Part shown: positions 11,536 through 20,556 of the stretch, piece after piece
How the letters are laid out: each line of letters starts with the position of its first letter
How positions within the stretch are numbered: position 1 is the first letter of the stretch
The notes under the pieces: model-generated
Databases searched by the model: none
What the model was told of the DNA's origin: nothing
Seen by the model: the letters and a program-made list of their open reading frames with translations, nothing else
NCBI RefSeq assembly: GCF_025699065.1
Contig: NZ_JAILWF010000001.1
Location: 297,062 to 361,061 of the forward strand
DNA from: Nitrosarchaeum sp.
GTDB taxonomy: Archaea > Thermoproteota > Nitrososphaeria > Nitrososphaerales > Nitrosopumilaceae
DNA: 64,000 nt
Direction: 5' to 3'
Made by a program: the position numbers and the translations under genes

Positions 11536-11549
11536 GAAGATTATGTGCA
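11536..11549 (-). other. 16S rRNA processing stem, 3' strand
   Basis: A 14-base perfect match in reverse complement to 13097-13110 (TGCACATAATCTTC on the plus strand there). The two strands bracket the 16S gene and would form the pre-16S stem. It lies in the 16S-23S spacer about 20 bases beyond the mature 16S end. Confidence 0.75.
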
Positions 11550-11570
11550 CCCGGCACATTCACTTGTCTA

Positions 11571-13041
<1,471 letters not shown>

Positions 13042-13096
13042 CTTTCTTTTACTTGATTATTGAAGTACACATTGTACTATAATTGGAATTGACGGA

Positions 13097-13110
13097 TGCA
13101 CATAATCTTC
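13097..13110 (-). other. 16S rRNA processing stem, 5' strand
   Basis: Reverse complement of 11536-11549, all 14 bases. It lies about 55 bases upstream of the mature 16S 5' end on the minus strand. Confidence 0.75.
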
Positions 13111-13254
13111 ACATTTCAGATTTGATCAGTTGATCAGATCCTCATTTTGTATGCGTAAATGGAGGCCCATGAATCACAAAATGGTATAATACCATGCTTT
13201 CATCACAAGCGCCGCCTATTGCTTTACGTATGCAGAAACAGAAGAATTACAAAT

Positions 13255-13265
13255 CCATATAAACC
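13255..13265 (-). promoter_or_regulatory. Probable rRNA operon TATA box
   Basis: The minus strand reads GGTTTATATGG, a good archaeal TATA box. Transcription would begin near 13234-13236, giving a leader of about 190 bases before 16S that contains the processing stem. No stronger box is visible between here and the 16S gene. Confidence 0.6.
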
Positions 13266-13421
13266 ATGCCTAAAATAATTTCTGATCTCAGTTTATTTTT
13301 GTAAAAAGGATAATAAATTAAATTTCATATCCCTCTCAAGGACAAAACATTCACAAAAAACGGTTAATTTAGTACAAATATTGATAGTTAAAATTGATGA
13401 AATGGCATCAAAGATTAACTT

Positions 13422-14720
13422 TTGACAGATTACATTTCAGAATACAAGAAAAAAACAAAAGGATCATCAAAACTCTTTGACAAGTCTTTAAAATTTCATG
13501 TAAATGGAGTAAGTCACAATATTAGATTTTTTGAACCATATCCATTTGTTGTAAAGTCATCGGCTGGAAAAAATCTAGAGGATGTTGATAATAACAAGTA
13601 TACAGATTATTGGATGGGTCACTGGAGTTTGATTTTAGGCCATGGACCAAAACCTGTAAAAGATGCAGTGAAAAAACAGATTGAAAAAAGTTGGATGTAT
13701 GGCACTGTAAATGAGCAAACCGTCAAGTTATCAGAGTTAATTTCAAAAGCAGTTCCAGTAGCTGAAAAAATTCGTTACGTCACATCTGGTACTGAAGCTA
13801 CAATGTATGCAGTAAGACTAGCGCGCTCTGTAACTGGAAAAAAGATCATTGTAAAAATAGATGGGGGGTGGCATGGATATACATCTGATTTACTAAAAAG
13901 TGTGAATTGGCCATTTACAGAATCAGAAAGTACCGGTGTAGTAAACGAAGAAAAAATAGTATCAATACCATTTAATAATTTAGAAAAATCACTTGAAATT
14001 TTAAAAAAAGTTTCAAATGATTTGGCAGGGGTAATCATAGAACCAGTATTAGGAGGCGGAGGATGCATTCCAGCAAATGCAGATTATCTTAAAGGAGTAC
14101 AAGAGTTTTGTAAAAAGAATAATTCGTTATTTATTTTAGATGAGATCGTTACAGGATTCAGATTTAGATTTGGATGTTTGTATCCTACAATGAATCTTGA
14201 TCCGGATATTGTAACATTAGGAAAAATTGTAGGTGGTGGAATGCCAATTGGAGTTATGTGTGGTAAAAAAGAGATAATGGAACACTCTAACACAAAGGGG
14301 AAGAAAAAAACAGAACGAAGCTATATTGGAGGAGGAACATTTTCTGCAAACCCAATGTCAATGACTTCTGGATTTGCCACATTAACAGAACTAAAATCTG
14401 GAAAAACAATTTATTCAAAAATAAATTTGTTAGGAGATATGGTAAGAAAAGAACTAACGAAGGTATTTGACGGAAAGGTAATTGTTACAGGTAAAGGGTC
14501 GTTATTTATGACTCATTTTGTAAAAGATGGAGTTACAGAGGTCATCAATTCGTCTCATGCTGCAAAGTGCAATACAACATTACTAAACAAATATCACTTT
14601 AAAATGATTGCTCATGACGGAATATTCTTTTTACCAGGAAAACTTGGTGCCATATCCAATGCACACACCAAAGAAGATATAAAGAAAATGATCAATGCAA
14701 CTGAGAACTTTCAGGAATAA
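13422..14720 (+). CDS. Class III PLP aminotransferase, glutamate-1-semialdehyde aminomutase-like
   Basis: 432 residues, close to the 425-435 of glutamate-1-semialdehyde 2,1-aminomutase (HemL). The PLP lysine is Lys268 in [18 protein letters not shown], which matches the HemL block closely; [16 protein letters not shown] binds the cofactor phosphate, and [11 protein letters not shown] carries the Asp that contacts the pyridine nitrogen. The start is TTG at 13422 because an in-frame stop lies just before it at 13416. If it is HemL it makes 5-aminolevulinate for haem and cobalamin. No other tetrapyrrole gene is nearby, so a related aminotransferase role remains possible. Confidence 0.75.
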   Translation: MTDYISEYKKKTKGSSKLFDKSLKFHVNGVSHNIRFFEPYPFVVKSSAGKNLEDVDNNKYTDYWMGHWSLILGHGPKPVKDAVKKQIEKSWMYGTVNEQTVKLSELISKAVPVAEKIRYVTSGTEATMYAVRLARSVTGKKIIVKIDGGWHGYTSDLLKSVNWPFTESESTGVVNEEKIVSIPFNNLEKSLEILKKVSNDLAGVIIEPVLGGGGCIPANADYLKGVQEFCKKNNSLFILDEIVTGFRFRFGCLYPTMNLDPDIVTLGKIVGGGMPIGVMCGKKEIMEHSNTKGKKKTERSYIGGGTFSANPMSMTSGFATLTELKSGKTIYSKINLLGDMVRKELTKVFDGKVIVTGKGSLFMTHFVKDGVTEVINSSHAAKCNTTLLNKYHFKMIAHDGIFFLPGKLGAISNAHTKEDIKKMINATENFQE

Positions 14721-14765
14721 AAAAGCAATCTAAACTTTCATTACTACGATATCTCATAATTAATC

Positions 14766-15587
14766 ATGGGCTTGTTTGGTTCAAAAGAAGATACTGAAGA
14801 CATGATGTACAATGCGATGTCTTTACTTGAAAAAAATCAGCCAAAAGGAGCAATTCAAATATTTACTAAAATATTAAAACAAGATCCAAAAAATATATCT
14901 GCATTATACAATAAAGGACTTGCATTAAATCAAATCAAAAAATACAGCGATGCAGTAACTTGCTTTGATTTACTATTAGAAATTAACCCCAAAGATGCAG
15001 CAGCAATTAACAATAAAGGAATAGCAATGGCCGAATTAGGAAATATACAAGGAGCATCAGAGTGTTATGATAAAGCAATTGAAGTAGACCCAAAATACGG
15101 GCCATCATATTTTAACAAAGGAGTTTTGCTTGACAAATTACAAGAACATGAGGAAGCCTTGAATTGTTTTGAAAAGGCAATACAAGTATCACCAAGTAAA
15201 CCAAATGCCCAGTTTTACAAAGGAATCATTTTGGGTAAATTAAAGAGGCATGAGGAAGCCTTGAATTGTTTTGAAAACGTATACAGAAAAAACCCAACTC
15301 ATATGGATGCATTGTTTCATAAAGGAATAGAATTAGCAGAAATAGGAAAACATGTGAAAGCAATTGAGATATTTGATCAAATCCTATCAAAGCACAAAGA
15401 TAATGTAAATATTATATATGCAAAATCAAGAAGCAAGGCATCTCTAGGAATGTTTCCGGAATCATTAGAATTGCTAAAACAAGCAATCTCAAAAAACCCC
15501 AAAACAATTAGGGCATGGGCTAAAGAAGAAAAAGCATTTACCCAATTGCACACAAATGACAAGTTTAGAGCACTTGTGAAATTATAA
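14766..15587 (+). CDS. TPR-repeat protein
   Basis: 273 residues built almost wholly of 34-residue tetratricopeptide repeats, about seven of them. Each shows the A-x-x-x-x-x-G/A, A-L and terminal Pro spacing, for example ALYNKGLALNQIKKYSDAVT and SYFNKGVLLDKLQEHEEALN. No signal peptide or membrane segment. Such proteins are scaffolds for protein complexes; the partner is unknown. It follows the aminotransferase by 45 bases on the same strand. Two neighbouring repeats share nearly identical DNA (near 15140-15180 and 15245-15285), which points to a recent repeat duplication. Confidence 0.9.
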   Translation: MGLFGSKEDTEDMMYNAMSLLEKNQPKGAIQIFTKILKQDPKNISALYNKGLALNQIKKYSDAVTCFDLLLEINPKDAAAINNKGIAMAELGNIQGASECYDKAIEVDPKYGPSYFNKGVLLDKLQEHEEALNCFEKAIQVSPSKPNAQFYKGIILGKLKRHEEALNCFENVYRKNPTHMDALFHKGIELAEIGKHVKAIEIFDQILSKHKDNVNIIYAKSRSKASLGMFPESLELLKQAISKNPKTIRAWAKEEKAFTQLHTNDKFRALVKL

Positions 15588-15596
15588 AAAAATTAT

Positions 15597-16304
15597 TTAC
15601 AAAATTTTGTTTCTAACCGCGTCGATTCGAAATATTTCAATTTTTTTGTTTGGACCTACTAACCGAGCTTCAAATATCGGAATGTAAATTTCTGAGATAG
15701 TATTTAGAGTAAATTTATCATTTAGATTACGTATATCTTGCTCTAATGGTTTTTTTAGAATGATTTTTAGTTGTTCAACAGCAACATCATATGTTATTTC
15801 GGGTTTTTTAGTAGTAGAAGAATTAGATTTCAATATTTGCTGAGGATAATTCTCGACAGTTTTAGAATTAATCGTAAATTGAAATTTTATCTCTCTACCA
15901 TGATGATCAAAAGTAACTTCACCTTCTTCTTCGATAAACACATGTTCTTCCAATGGAAGTTCAATCTTGTTTTTTCCACGATTTCCAACAAATGCCTTTC
16001 TAAGAGTAGATTTTGATTCAATTGGAAAAATACCACCTCCAAGAACAACTTCCTTGACATTAGAATCCACAGAAATAATATGAGTTGACTTTCTAAAATA
16101 ATCAGCAACATATCTCCCAGAAATTTTCAATATGCTTTCGTAACAAAGAGTAAGAGACTGAACATGAACTTCTTCTGGGCTAGGTTTTTTTAACAATTTT
16201 TTAAATAGTGAAGTTTTTTTATCTTCAATTATTACTGATGCTTCTTTTTCATCAATAATTTTTTTTAGAACTATTGTTTTAATATCATATTTGTTTTCAG
16301 TCAA
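15597..16304 (-). CDS. Conserved-looking protein of unknown function
   Basis: 235 residues, soluble, not recognised. The first 40 residues are Lys-rich. The middle has LTLCYESILKISGRYVADYF and a Gly-rich turn VVLGGGIFP, then an acidic strand pair HVFIEEEGEVTFDHHG with two adjacent His, a Ser/Thr/Lys linker, and a C-terminal part ending RIDAVRNKIL. The codon use and even coding potential over 700 bases make it a real gene. It converges on the TPR gene with 9 bases between stops. Confidence 0.65.
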   Translation of the reverse strand: MTENKYDIKTIVLKKIIDEKEASVIIEDKKTSLFKKLLKKPSPEEVHVQSLTLCYESILKISGRYVADYFRKSTHIISVDSNVKEVVLGGGIFPIESKSTLRKAFVGNRGKNKIELPLEEHVFIEEEGEVTFDHHGREIKFQFTINSKTVENYPQQILKSNSSTTKKPEITYDVAVEQLKIILKKPLEQDIRNLNDKFTLNTISEIYIPIFEARLVGPNKKIEIFRIDAVRNKIL

Positions 16305-16399
16305 AATTCCATAAAATTTAGAGCGTTGTCGCTATTAAATCAATTGTAAAATTCAACGCTTAGGAAAAATATATTACATTTGAAAAGACCATACATTGT

Positions 16400-16765
16400 A
16401 TGGTCACAGAAAAGAAAGTGGGACGCATTGAAAGATTTCTAAAAAAAGCTGACAGAGCAATAGATGAAGGAATCAAGAGAGCCGATGAGGCTTTAGATGA
16501 CGCCGTAGAATTTGGAGGAATGGCTGCAAATCAAGCAAAAAAGACAAGTAATGAACTCAGAAATAGAGCAATTAAAGAAAAAGCAGAAATCACAACAAAA
16601 GGAATTAAAAAAATTAATGAAAGCATTGCTGCAGTTAAACAGGCCACGATTAAAACCAATGAAGAGTTAGCAACATTAGAAAAATTAGGAGAACTACGAA
16701 AAGCAGGAGTATTAACAGAAAAAGAATTTCAAGAAAAGAAAAAGAAAATTTTATCGAGAATATAA
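16400..16765 (+). CDS. Coiled-coil protein with C-terminal SHOCT domain
   Basis: 121 residues. Residues about 10-85 are one long charged helix rich in Lys, Ala and Glu. The last 30 residues, LEKLGELRKAGVLTEKEFQE and KKKKILSRI, match the SHOCT (short C-terminal) motif, usually an oligomerisation or adaptor element. It starts a same-strand run with two cupins and the DnaJ-ferredoxin gene; the next gene begins 1 base after its stop. Confidence 0.75.
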   Translation: MVTEKKVGRIERFLKKADRAIDEGIKRADEALDDAVEFGGMAANQAKKTSNELRNRAIKEKAEITTKGIKKINESIAAVKQATIKTNEELATLEKLGELRKAGVLTEKEFQEKKKKILSRI

Positions 16766-16766
16766 T

Positions 16767-17219
16767 ATGAAAAAATCAAACATAAACTCTAAAGGAGATA
16801 AAAGAAAAATCAATCCAAATTGGTTTACAAATAAAGTTCACATGAAAGATATTTCTTCAAAAATCAAATCTAAAGAACAAGATATCTACCATGTCTATTT
16901 TGAAAATGGAGCAAAAACAAAGATTCACTCTCATAATGGAAATCAAATACTAATAGTTACCAAAGGAGCAGGCAGCCTTGAGATGTTTAGAAAATACGGG
17001 ACAAAGAAAACAGAATTTAAAATCAAAAAGATTGAAAAAATTAGCCTCAATGAAGGCGATGTTGTATACATTCCATCAAATACACTTCACACGCATGGAG
17101 CAACTAGTAAAAAGATGTTTTCGCACATTGCAATCAATATCCTACCAGCTAAAAATTCAGAGTATAAAACGGCATGGTATGAATCAGACTTTAAGACAAA
17201 AGTCACAAAAAAAATATGA
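16767..17219 (+). CDS. Cupin-domain protein
   Basis: 150 residues with a single cupin barrel. Motif 1 is KIHSHNGNQILIVTKGAG (two His, then Gly) and motif 2 is GDVVYIPSNTLHTHGA, with His residues that could bind a metal. It may be an oxygenase-like or a sugar/small-molecule-binding cupin; the sequence does not decide. It is tightly packed between the SHOCT gene and a second cupin (9-base gap), so the two cupins may form one complex. Confidence 0.8.
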   Translation: MKKSNINSKGDKRKINPNWFTNKVHMKDISSKIKSKEQDIYHVYFENGAKTKIHSHNGNQILIVTKGAGSLEMFRKYGTKKTEFKIKKIEKISLNEGDVVYIPSNTLHTHGATSKKMFSHIAINILPAKNSEYKTAWYESDFKTKVTKKI

Positions 17220-17228
17220 ACATCCAAA

Positions 17229-17591
17229 ATGTCAGTTAGAAAAAGTTCTGAAATTGAAGAAATTCCAGGCAGTGAAGGATCAAAGATAAAACAATACTTT
17301 CATCCACACAATACACTAAATGGTATTGGGTATAGCTTAGCTCATTTCACATTAGAACCTGGGAAAAAAACCATCTTACACAAGATAAAATCCTCAGAAA
17401 TTTACTTTATTTTAGAAGGAGAAGCTACACTGATGATCGATGATGAAAGACATCAAGTAAAAAAAGATGATTCTGTTTATGTACCGCCATCATCAAAGCA
17501 ATACATAGAAAATACAGGAACCGTAAATCTACGATTTTTATGCATAGTAGAACCAGCATGGAAACCAGAAGATGAAACCGTCTTAGAATAA
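17229..17591 (+). CDS. Cupin-domain protein, second in tandem
   Basis: 120 residues. The cupin core runs from TLEPGKKTILHKIKSSEIYF through ILEGEATLMIDDE to DSVYVPPSSKQYIENTG. Compared with the first cupin, motif 1 keeps one His and a Glu, and motif 2 lacks the usual His (Lys-Gln-Tyr in its place), so metal binding may be weak or lost. The C-terminus VEPAWKPEDE is typical of small archaeal cupins. Probably co-transcribed with its neighbour. Confidence 0.8.
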   Translation: MSVRKSSEIEEIPGSEGSKIKQYFHPHNTLNGIGYSLAHFTLEPGKKTILHKIKSSEIYFILEGEATLMIDDERHQVKKDDSVYVPPSSKQYIENTGTVNLRFLCIVEPAWKPEDETVLE

Positions 17592-17650
17592 ACATAAAAA
17601 CGATAAATCGTATGAAATTGTTTTTAAGATAAAAGATATCCTTAGAATTA

Positions 17651-18325
17651 TTGAATAGATTTCAAGCCCTCAGAACACTAAATATAAAATCAGATTCATC
17701 AATGGAGGACGTGAAATTAGCATATAGAAAATTAGCTCTAGAATATCATCCAGACAAAAATATTAGCGAAAAAGAAGGAATTGAATTTAAAAAAATTACA
17801 GAGGCATATAATTATTTGAAGAAAAACACTACAGAAGATAACAATAATTCTAAAGAAAAATTCACAGATTCAAATAACAAAACTAATTTTGAAAGAAAAT
17901 CGCAATGGGGAGCACCGCCGGGTGGAAAAATACCAGAGGAAGACTGGAGTAGATACACTAGGGAGTTTGAAGAAGGAGATCCCACTTTTTGGAGAGAGTA
18001 TGAAAAAAAATTCTGGGAAGAATACAATGCACGTGTACGCTCAGATGGAAAACAAGGAGAGTATGAAAAAGCTAAAGAGCCTGAAAAACAACCAAATCTC
18101 TTTGTGAATGTTGATAAAAGTTTGTGCATAGGATGTTGTAGTTGCGAAATGATTGCTCCTGATGTGTTTTCAATTAATAGAAATTCAAGATCAAATCCAA
18201 AATCGTCAGTTATTAATCCAAAAGGTGCAGGAATTAATAAAATAATGAATGCGGCAGAAACATGTCCAACTAAAGCAATAATTGTAGAAAATGTAGATAC
18301 AAAAGAAAGATTATTTCCTTATTAG
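17651..18325 (+). CDS. J-domain/ferredoxin fusion protein (DnaJ-Fer)
   Basis: 224 residues. Residues 3-58 are a J-domain with the HPD tripeptide at 33-35, needed to stimulate DnaK ATPase. A charged linker rich in aromatic residues follows (about 85-145). Residues 150-215 are a ferredoxin domain with Cys159, Cys162 and Cys165 in a C-x2-C-x2-C pattern and Cys205-Pro as fourth ligand; Cys163 is extra. Such fusions are known in Thaumarchaeota and green plants. An iron-sulfur-sensing or cluster-assembly co-chaperone is a plausible role. The start is TTG. It lies 59 bases after the cupin pair. Confidence 0.9.
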   Translation: MNRFQALRTLNIKSDSSMEDVKLAYRKLALEYHPDKNISEKEGIEFKKITEAYNYLKKNTTEDNNNSKEKFTDSNNKTNFERKSQWGAPPGGKIPEEDWSRYTREFEEGDPTFWREYEKKFWEEYNARVRSDGKQGEYEKAKEPEKQPNLFVNVDKSLCIGCCSCEMIAPDVFSINRNSRSNPKSSVINPKGAGINKIMNAAETCPTKAIIVENVDTKERLFPY

Positions 18326-18327
18326 AA

Positions 18328-18729
18328 TTATTTTAATTTATCATAAATTTCTTCAATTTCATAATCAGAAAATTTTACAGTTTTAAACATACAATGAATT
18401 GGTCCTGCAGAATCACCGTGAGTACGAGGAACTAGATGCACATGAACATGCGGAATCTCTTGTCCGGCATCTTTACCATTATGAACTGCTACAAGTGTTG
18501 AACCAGTTAATTTATCAACTTTTGAGAGCACTTTGTGTACAAGTGAAAATAAATCAGAATTTTCCTCATGACTCATGTCTTGGATTTTCATGTGATGATT
18601 TTTTGGGATTATCAAAGTATGTCCTTTTGCAAGTGGAAAAGCGTCCAAAAATGCAATAGAATGACTAGTCTCTTGAATAATTTTTGCAGGAATTACTCTA
18701 GAAATTATTTTACAAAATATACAATCCAT
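18328..18729 (-). CDS. HIT family nucleotide hydrolase (Hint-like)
   Basis: 133 residues. The histidine triad HVHVH is at 94-98 within EIPHVHVHLVPR, and the N-terminal CIFCKII (3-9) is the zinc-binding start typical of Hint-type proteins. These hydrolyse AMP from lysine or phosphoramidate adducts and other purine nucleotides. Length fits the family. It converges on the DnaJ-ferredoxin gene with 2 bases between stops. Confidence 0.92.
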   Translation of the reverse strand: MDCIFCKIISRVIPAKIIQETSHSIAFLDAFPLAKGHTLIIPKNHHMKIQDMSHEENSDLFSLVHKVLSKVDKLTGSTLVAVHNGKDAGQEIPHVHVHLVPRTHGDSAGPIHCMFKTVKFSDYEIEEIYDKLK

Positions 18730-18761
18730 ATCCTATTAACAAATAAACAAAATATTAACTT

Positions 18762-19040
18762 CTATGGTTGAACAATAGTAGCCCAAGCGAGTCCTCTTCC
18801 AAACTTTATCGTTGTTTTATCTCCTGCCTGTAATTCACATTTTTGAATTTTTTTAGGAATCATATCTTTTGTTTCAACATAACACGTACCTTGGTCATTA
18901 TTCAAAATAATTACTTCTTCAAAAACGTCTTCTCGTATTAAATTCCAAAATGGAAAAACAATTGTAGATAAAACTAAAGCGGCAACAACAAAGGCTCCAC
19001 CAAAAATAAAACCCATTTTTTGGCTATATGTAAATTCCAA
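18762..19040 (-). CDS. Single-pass membrane protein of unknown function
   Basis: 92 residues from a TTG that directly follows the stop of the upstream zinc-finger gene (TAGTTG). One membrane helix lies at about 10-30 (GFIFGGAFVVAALVLSTIVF), followed by a short domain with two Cys and a Gly-rich end (IKFGRGLAWATIVQP). A start at the Met nine residues in is possible. Translational coupling to the zinc-finger gene is likely from the lack of a gap. Confidence 0.6.
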   Translation of the reverse strand: MEFTYSQKMGFIFGGAFVVAALVLSTIVFPFWNLIREDVFEEVIILNNDQGTCYVETKDMIPKKIQKCELQAGDKTTIKFGRGLAWATIVQP

Positions 19041-19208
19041 CTACCAAGTACCGCCTGCGCCAGAATTTGGATCAAGCTTCTTTTCAGGAATATTACCATG
19101 TGCCTTTTTTGTGTGTCTCTTTAGTCGTTCTGGATCATGTAACTCTAAACCACATACATTGCATTTGGTTTCATTTCCATTGTCTTTATTTCGTTTGAAT
19201 AGACCCAT
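19041..19208 (-). CDS. Small C2H2 zinc-finger protein
   Basis: 55 residues, too short for most gene callers. It has one C2H2 finger: CNVCGLELHDPERLKRH followed by TKKAH, giving C-x2-C-x12-H-x4-H. The N-terminus MGLFKRNKDN matches the MGLF/MGFF start seen in other small finger proteins here. The C-terminal 15 residues are Gly/Pro-rich. Possibly DNA- or RNA-binding. It abuts the downstream membrane-protein gene. Confidence 0.75.
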   Translation of the reverse strand: MGLFKRNKDNGNETKCNVCGLELHDPERLKRHTKKAHGNIPEKKLDPNSGAGGTW

Positions 19209-19338
19209 AATTATTCAATATTTGAAATACATTAAAAACGATACGGTCTTTTTATAATTTTAACTTTAGAAAACAGTTATCATTAAAAATTTTTTGGCAA
19301 CAGTGAGTTTGAAACATTATAAAATGAATAATTAAATT

Positions 19339-19704
19339 TTAGTTTAGATTTTTGTAGTAAAGTTTGATAATTGTGTCTACTACTTTATCAGTATCCACTT
19401 CTTTTTCTGCACTTACTAAAAGTAAATGATCATCACCCAAATAAAGCGAAAAACGTTTAACCTCATCATATTCAGCCAACGTGTATTTTGTTTTACCAAG
19501 CCATTTTGACACTTCCTTTCTTGATTGCCAGTCTAAAATAGCCAAGGTAACCAATTCATTTTCTTTGTGTTCAGAAAGAATACTTGTCAAACCCTTACGT
19601 AAACCGCCACCAACACGAACAGCCCATTGGTCATAAACAGTTGCAAATCTAATTTTCGGATTTGAATCTAAAATTTCTGAGCAAAAATTTTCGTAATTCA
19701 ACAA
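19339..19704 (-). CDS. Small DUF6659-like protein, paralogue 3
   Basis: 121 residues from TTG. The family pattern is clear: NFCSEILDSNPKIRFATVYD, GGGLRKGL, SILSEHKENELVTLAI, LGKTKYTLAEYDEVKRFSLY and LLLVSAEKEVD. It differs from its paralogues by Trp-Ala-Val-Arg in the second strand turn and by Tyr-Asp-Glu-Val in place of Arg-Asp-Lys-Val. It stands alone, with 130 bases upstream and 94 downstream free of genes. Confidence 0.6.
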   Translation of the reverse strand: MLNYENFCSEILDSNPKIRFATVYDQWAVRVGGGLRKGLTSILSEHKENELVTLAILDWQSRKEVSKWLGKTKYTLAEYDEVKRFSLYLGDDHLLLVSAEKEVDTDKVVDTIIKLYYKNLN

Positions 19705-19798
19705 AGATACTATTTCTTTCTAAGTATTAGAGGTTTAGTTTTAAAAAAATATAGGCATAAACCTATTTGAGATATTTCATAAATTGGATTAATTTTTG

Positions 19799-20422
19799 CT
19801 ATTTTGTCTTAAAAGATATTTCTTGTCCATTTCCAATTGGAACGGTAATAGATTCAATAGAGGGAATTCCATGAATGTGGTTAAGATATTTTTTTATATA
19901 TTTTTTAAATCGTATTGGATAAAGTATGTTGTCTGCAGCAATTATACCATCTTTTTTTAACATTGATAAGCAGATATCAAAATAAATTGAATACAGTTCT
20001 TTATCGGCATCAATAAATACAAAATCAAAATAATTTTTAGAATTAGATTTTACAGATTTTTTCAATTCTAATAAAACGTTTTTAGCTGTACCCTCTTTGA
20101 TTTCAATCATTTTAGATACACCTGCTTTACGAAAGTTTTTTTGTGCAATGTTTATTTTGTATGGATTTTGCTCTATAGTAATTATTTTTGAGTTTTTTCC
20201 AATGATTGCATTAGCAAACCACAAAGTAGAGTAACCAAAAGAAGTACCTATTTCAAGTATTTTTTTTGGTTTGTGGGTTTTAAGAAGAATGTTATAAAAA
20301 ATTCCAGTATCTTTAGTAATTGCGAGTATTCTTTGATCATGTGAAATTTTTTTATAGTTTTTTTCTTCATATTTTGATCTTTTTTCCAATGAATGCAAAA
20401 CTCGGGCAATTTTTTTATCCAA
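19799..20422 (-). CDS. O-methyltransferase (class I, SAM-dependent)
   Basis: 207 residues, similar to the caffeoyl-CoA O-methyltransferase family (Methyltransf_3/24). Motif I is KILEIGTSFGYSTLWFANAI, the acidic residue ending strand 2 is IITIEQNP, and FDFVFIDADKELY carries the metal-binding Asp-Ala-Asp block of this family. The C-terminus NGQEISFK is usual. Such enzymes methylate catechol-like hydroxyls or tRNA; the substrate here is unknown. Confidence 0.82.
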   Translation of the reverse strand: MDKKIARVLHSLEKRSKYEEKNYKKISHDQRILAITKDTGIFYNILLKTHKPKKILEIGTSFGYSTLWFANAIIGKNSKIITIEQNPYKINIAQKNFRKAGVSKMIEIKEGTAKNVLLELKKSVKSNSKNYFDFVFIDADKELYSIYFDICLSMLKKDGIIAADNILYPIRFKKYIKKYLNHIHGIPSIESITVPIGNGQEISFKTK

Positions 20423-20556
20423 TAATAAACATTACACATAACCTGAATTTAATAGTATGAACCAATCAATAACACTAAGGAAGATATTATCAATGTTAAG
20501 TGAGAAACAAATCTACAATGTAGTTAAATGACAAATAGAAAAAATTTAATTATTTT

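Larger units (their letters stand above)
13042..13421. other. rRNA leader and upstream region without genes
   Basis: This 380-base gap holds the rRNA leader (minus strand) with the 16S processing-stem strand at 13097-13110, a nested hairpin at 13148-13234 (twelve-base outer arms, inner arms ATGAA/TTCAT and ATGGTAT/ATACCAT), the probable rRNA TATA box at 13255-13265, and then AT-rich sequence leading to the aminotransferase gene on the plus strand. The outer arms contain two positions that are G-U wobbles if plus-strand RNA and A-C mismatches if minus-strand RNA, so the hairpin's strand is unsettled. Confidence 0.6.

Noticed and set aside
11454..11570. tRNA in the 16S-23S spacer, and a 5S rRNA after 23S
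   Set aside because: The spacer holds only processing-stem sequence, and no 5S-like sequence is seen downstream or elsewhere in the window.
13196..13206. Box C/D sRNA on the minus strand
   Set aside because: GTGATGA matches a C box, but no D' or D box (CTGA) lies within the expected distance.
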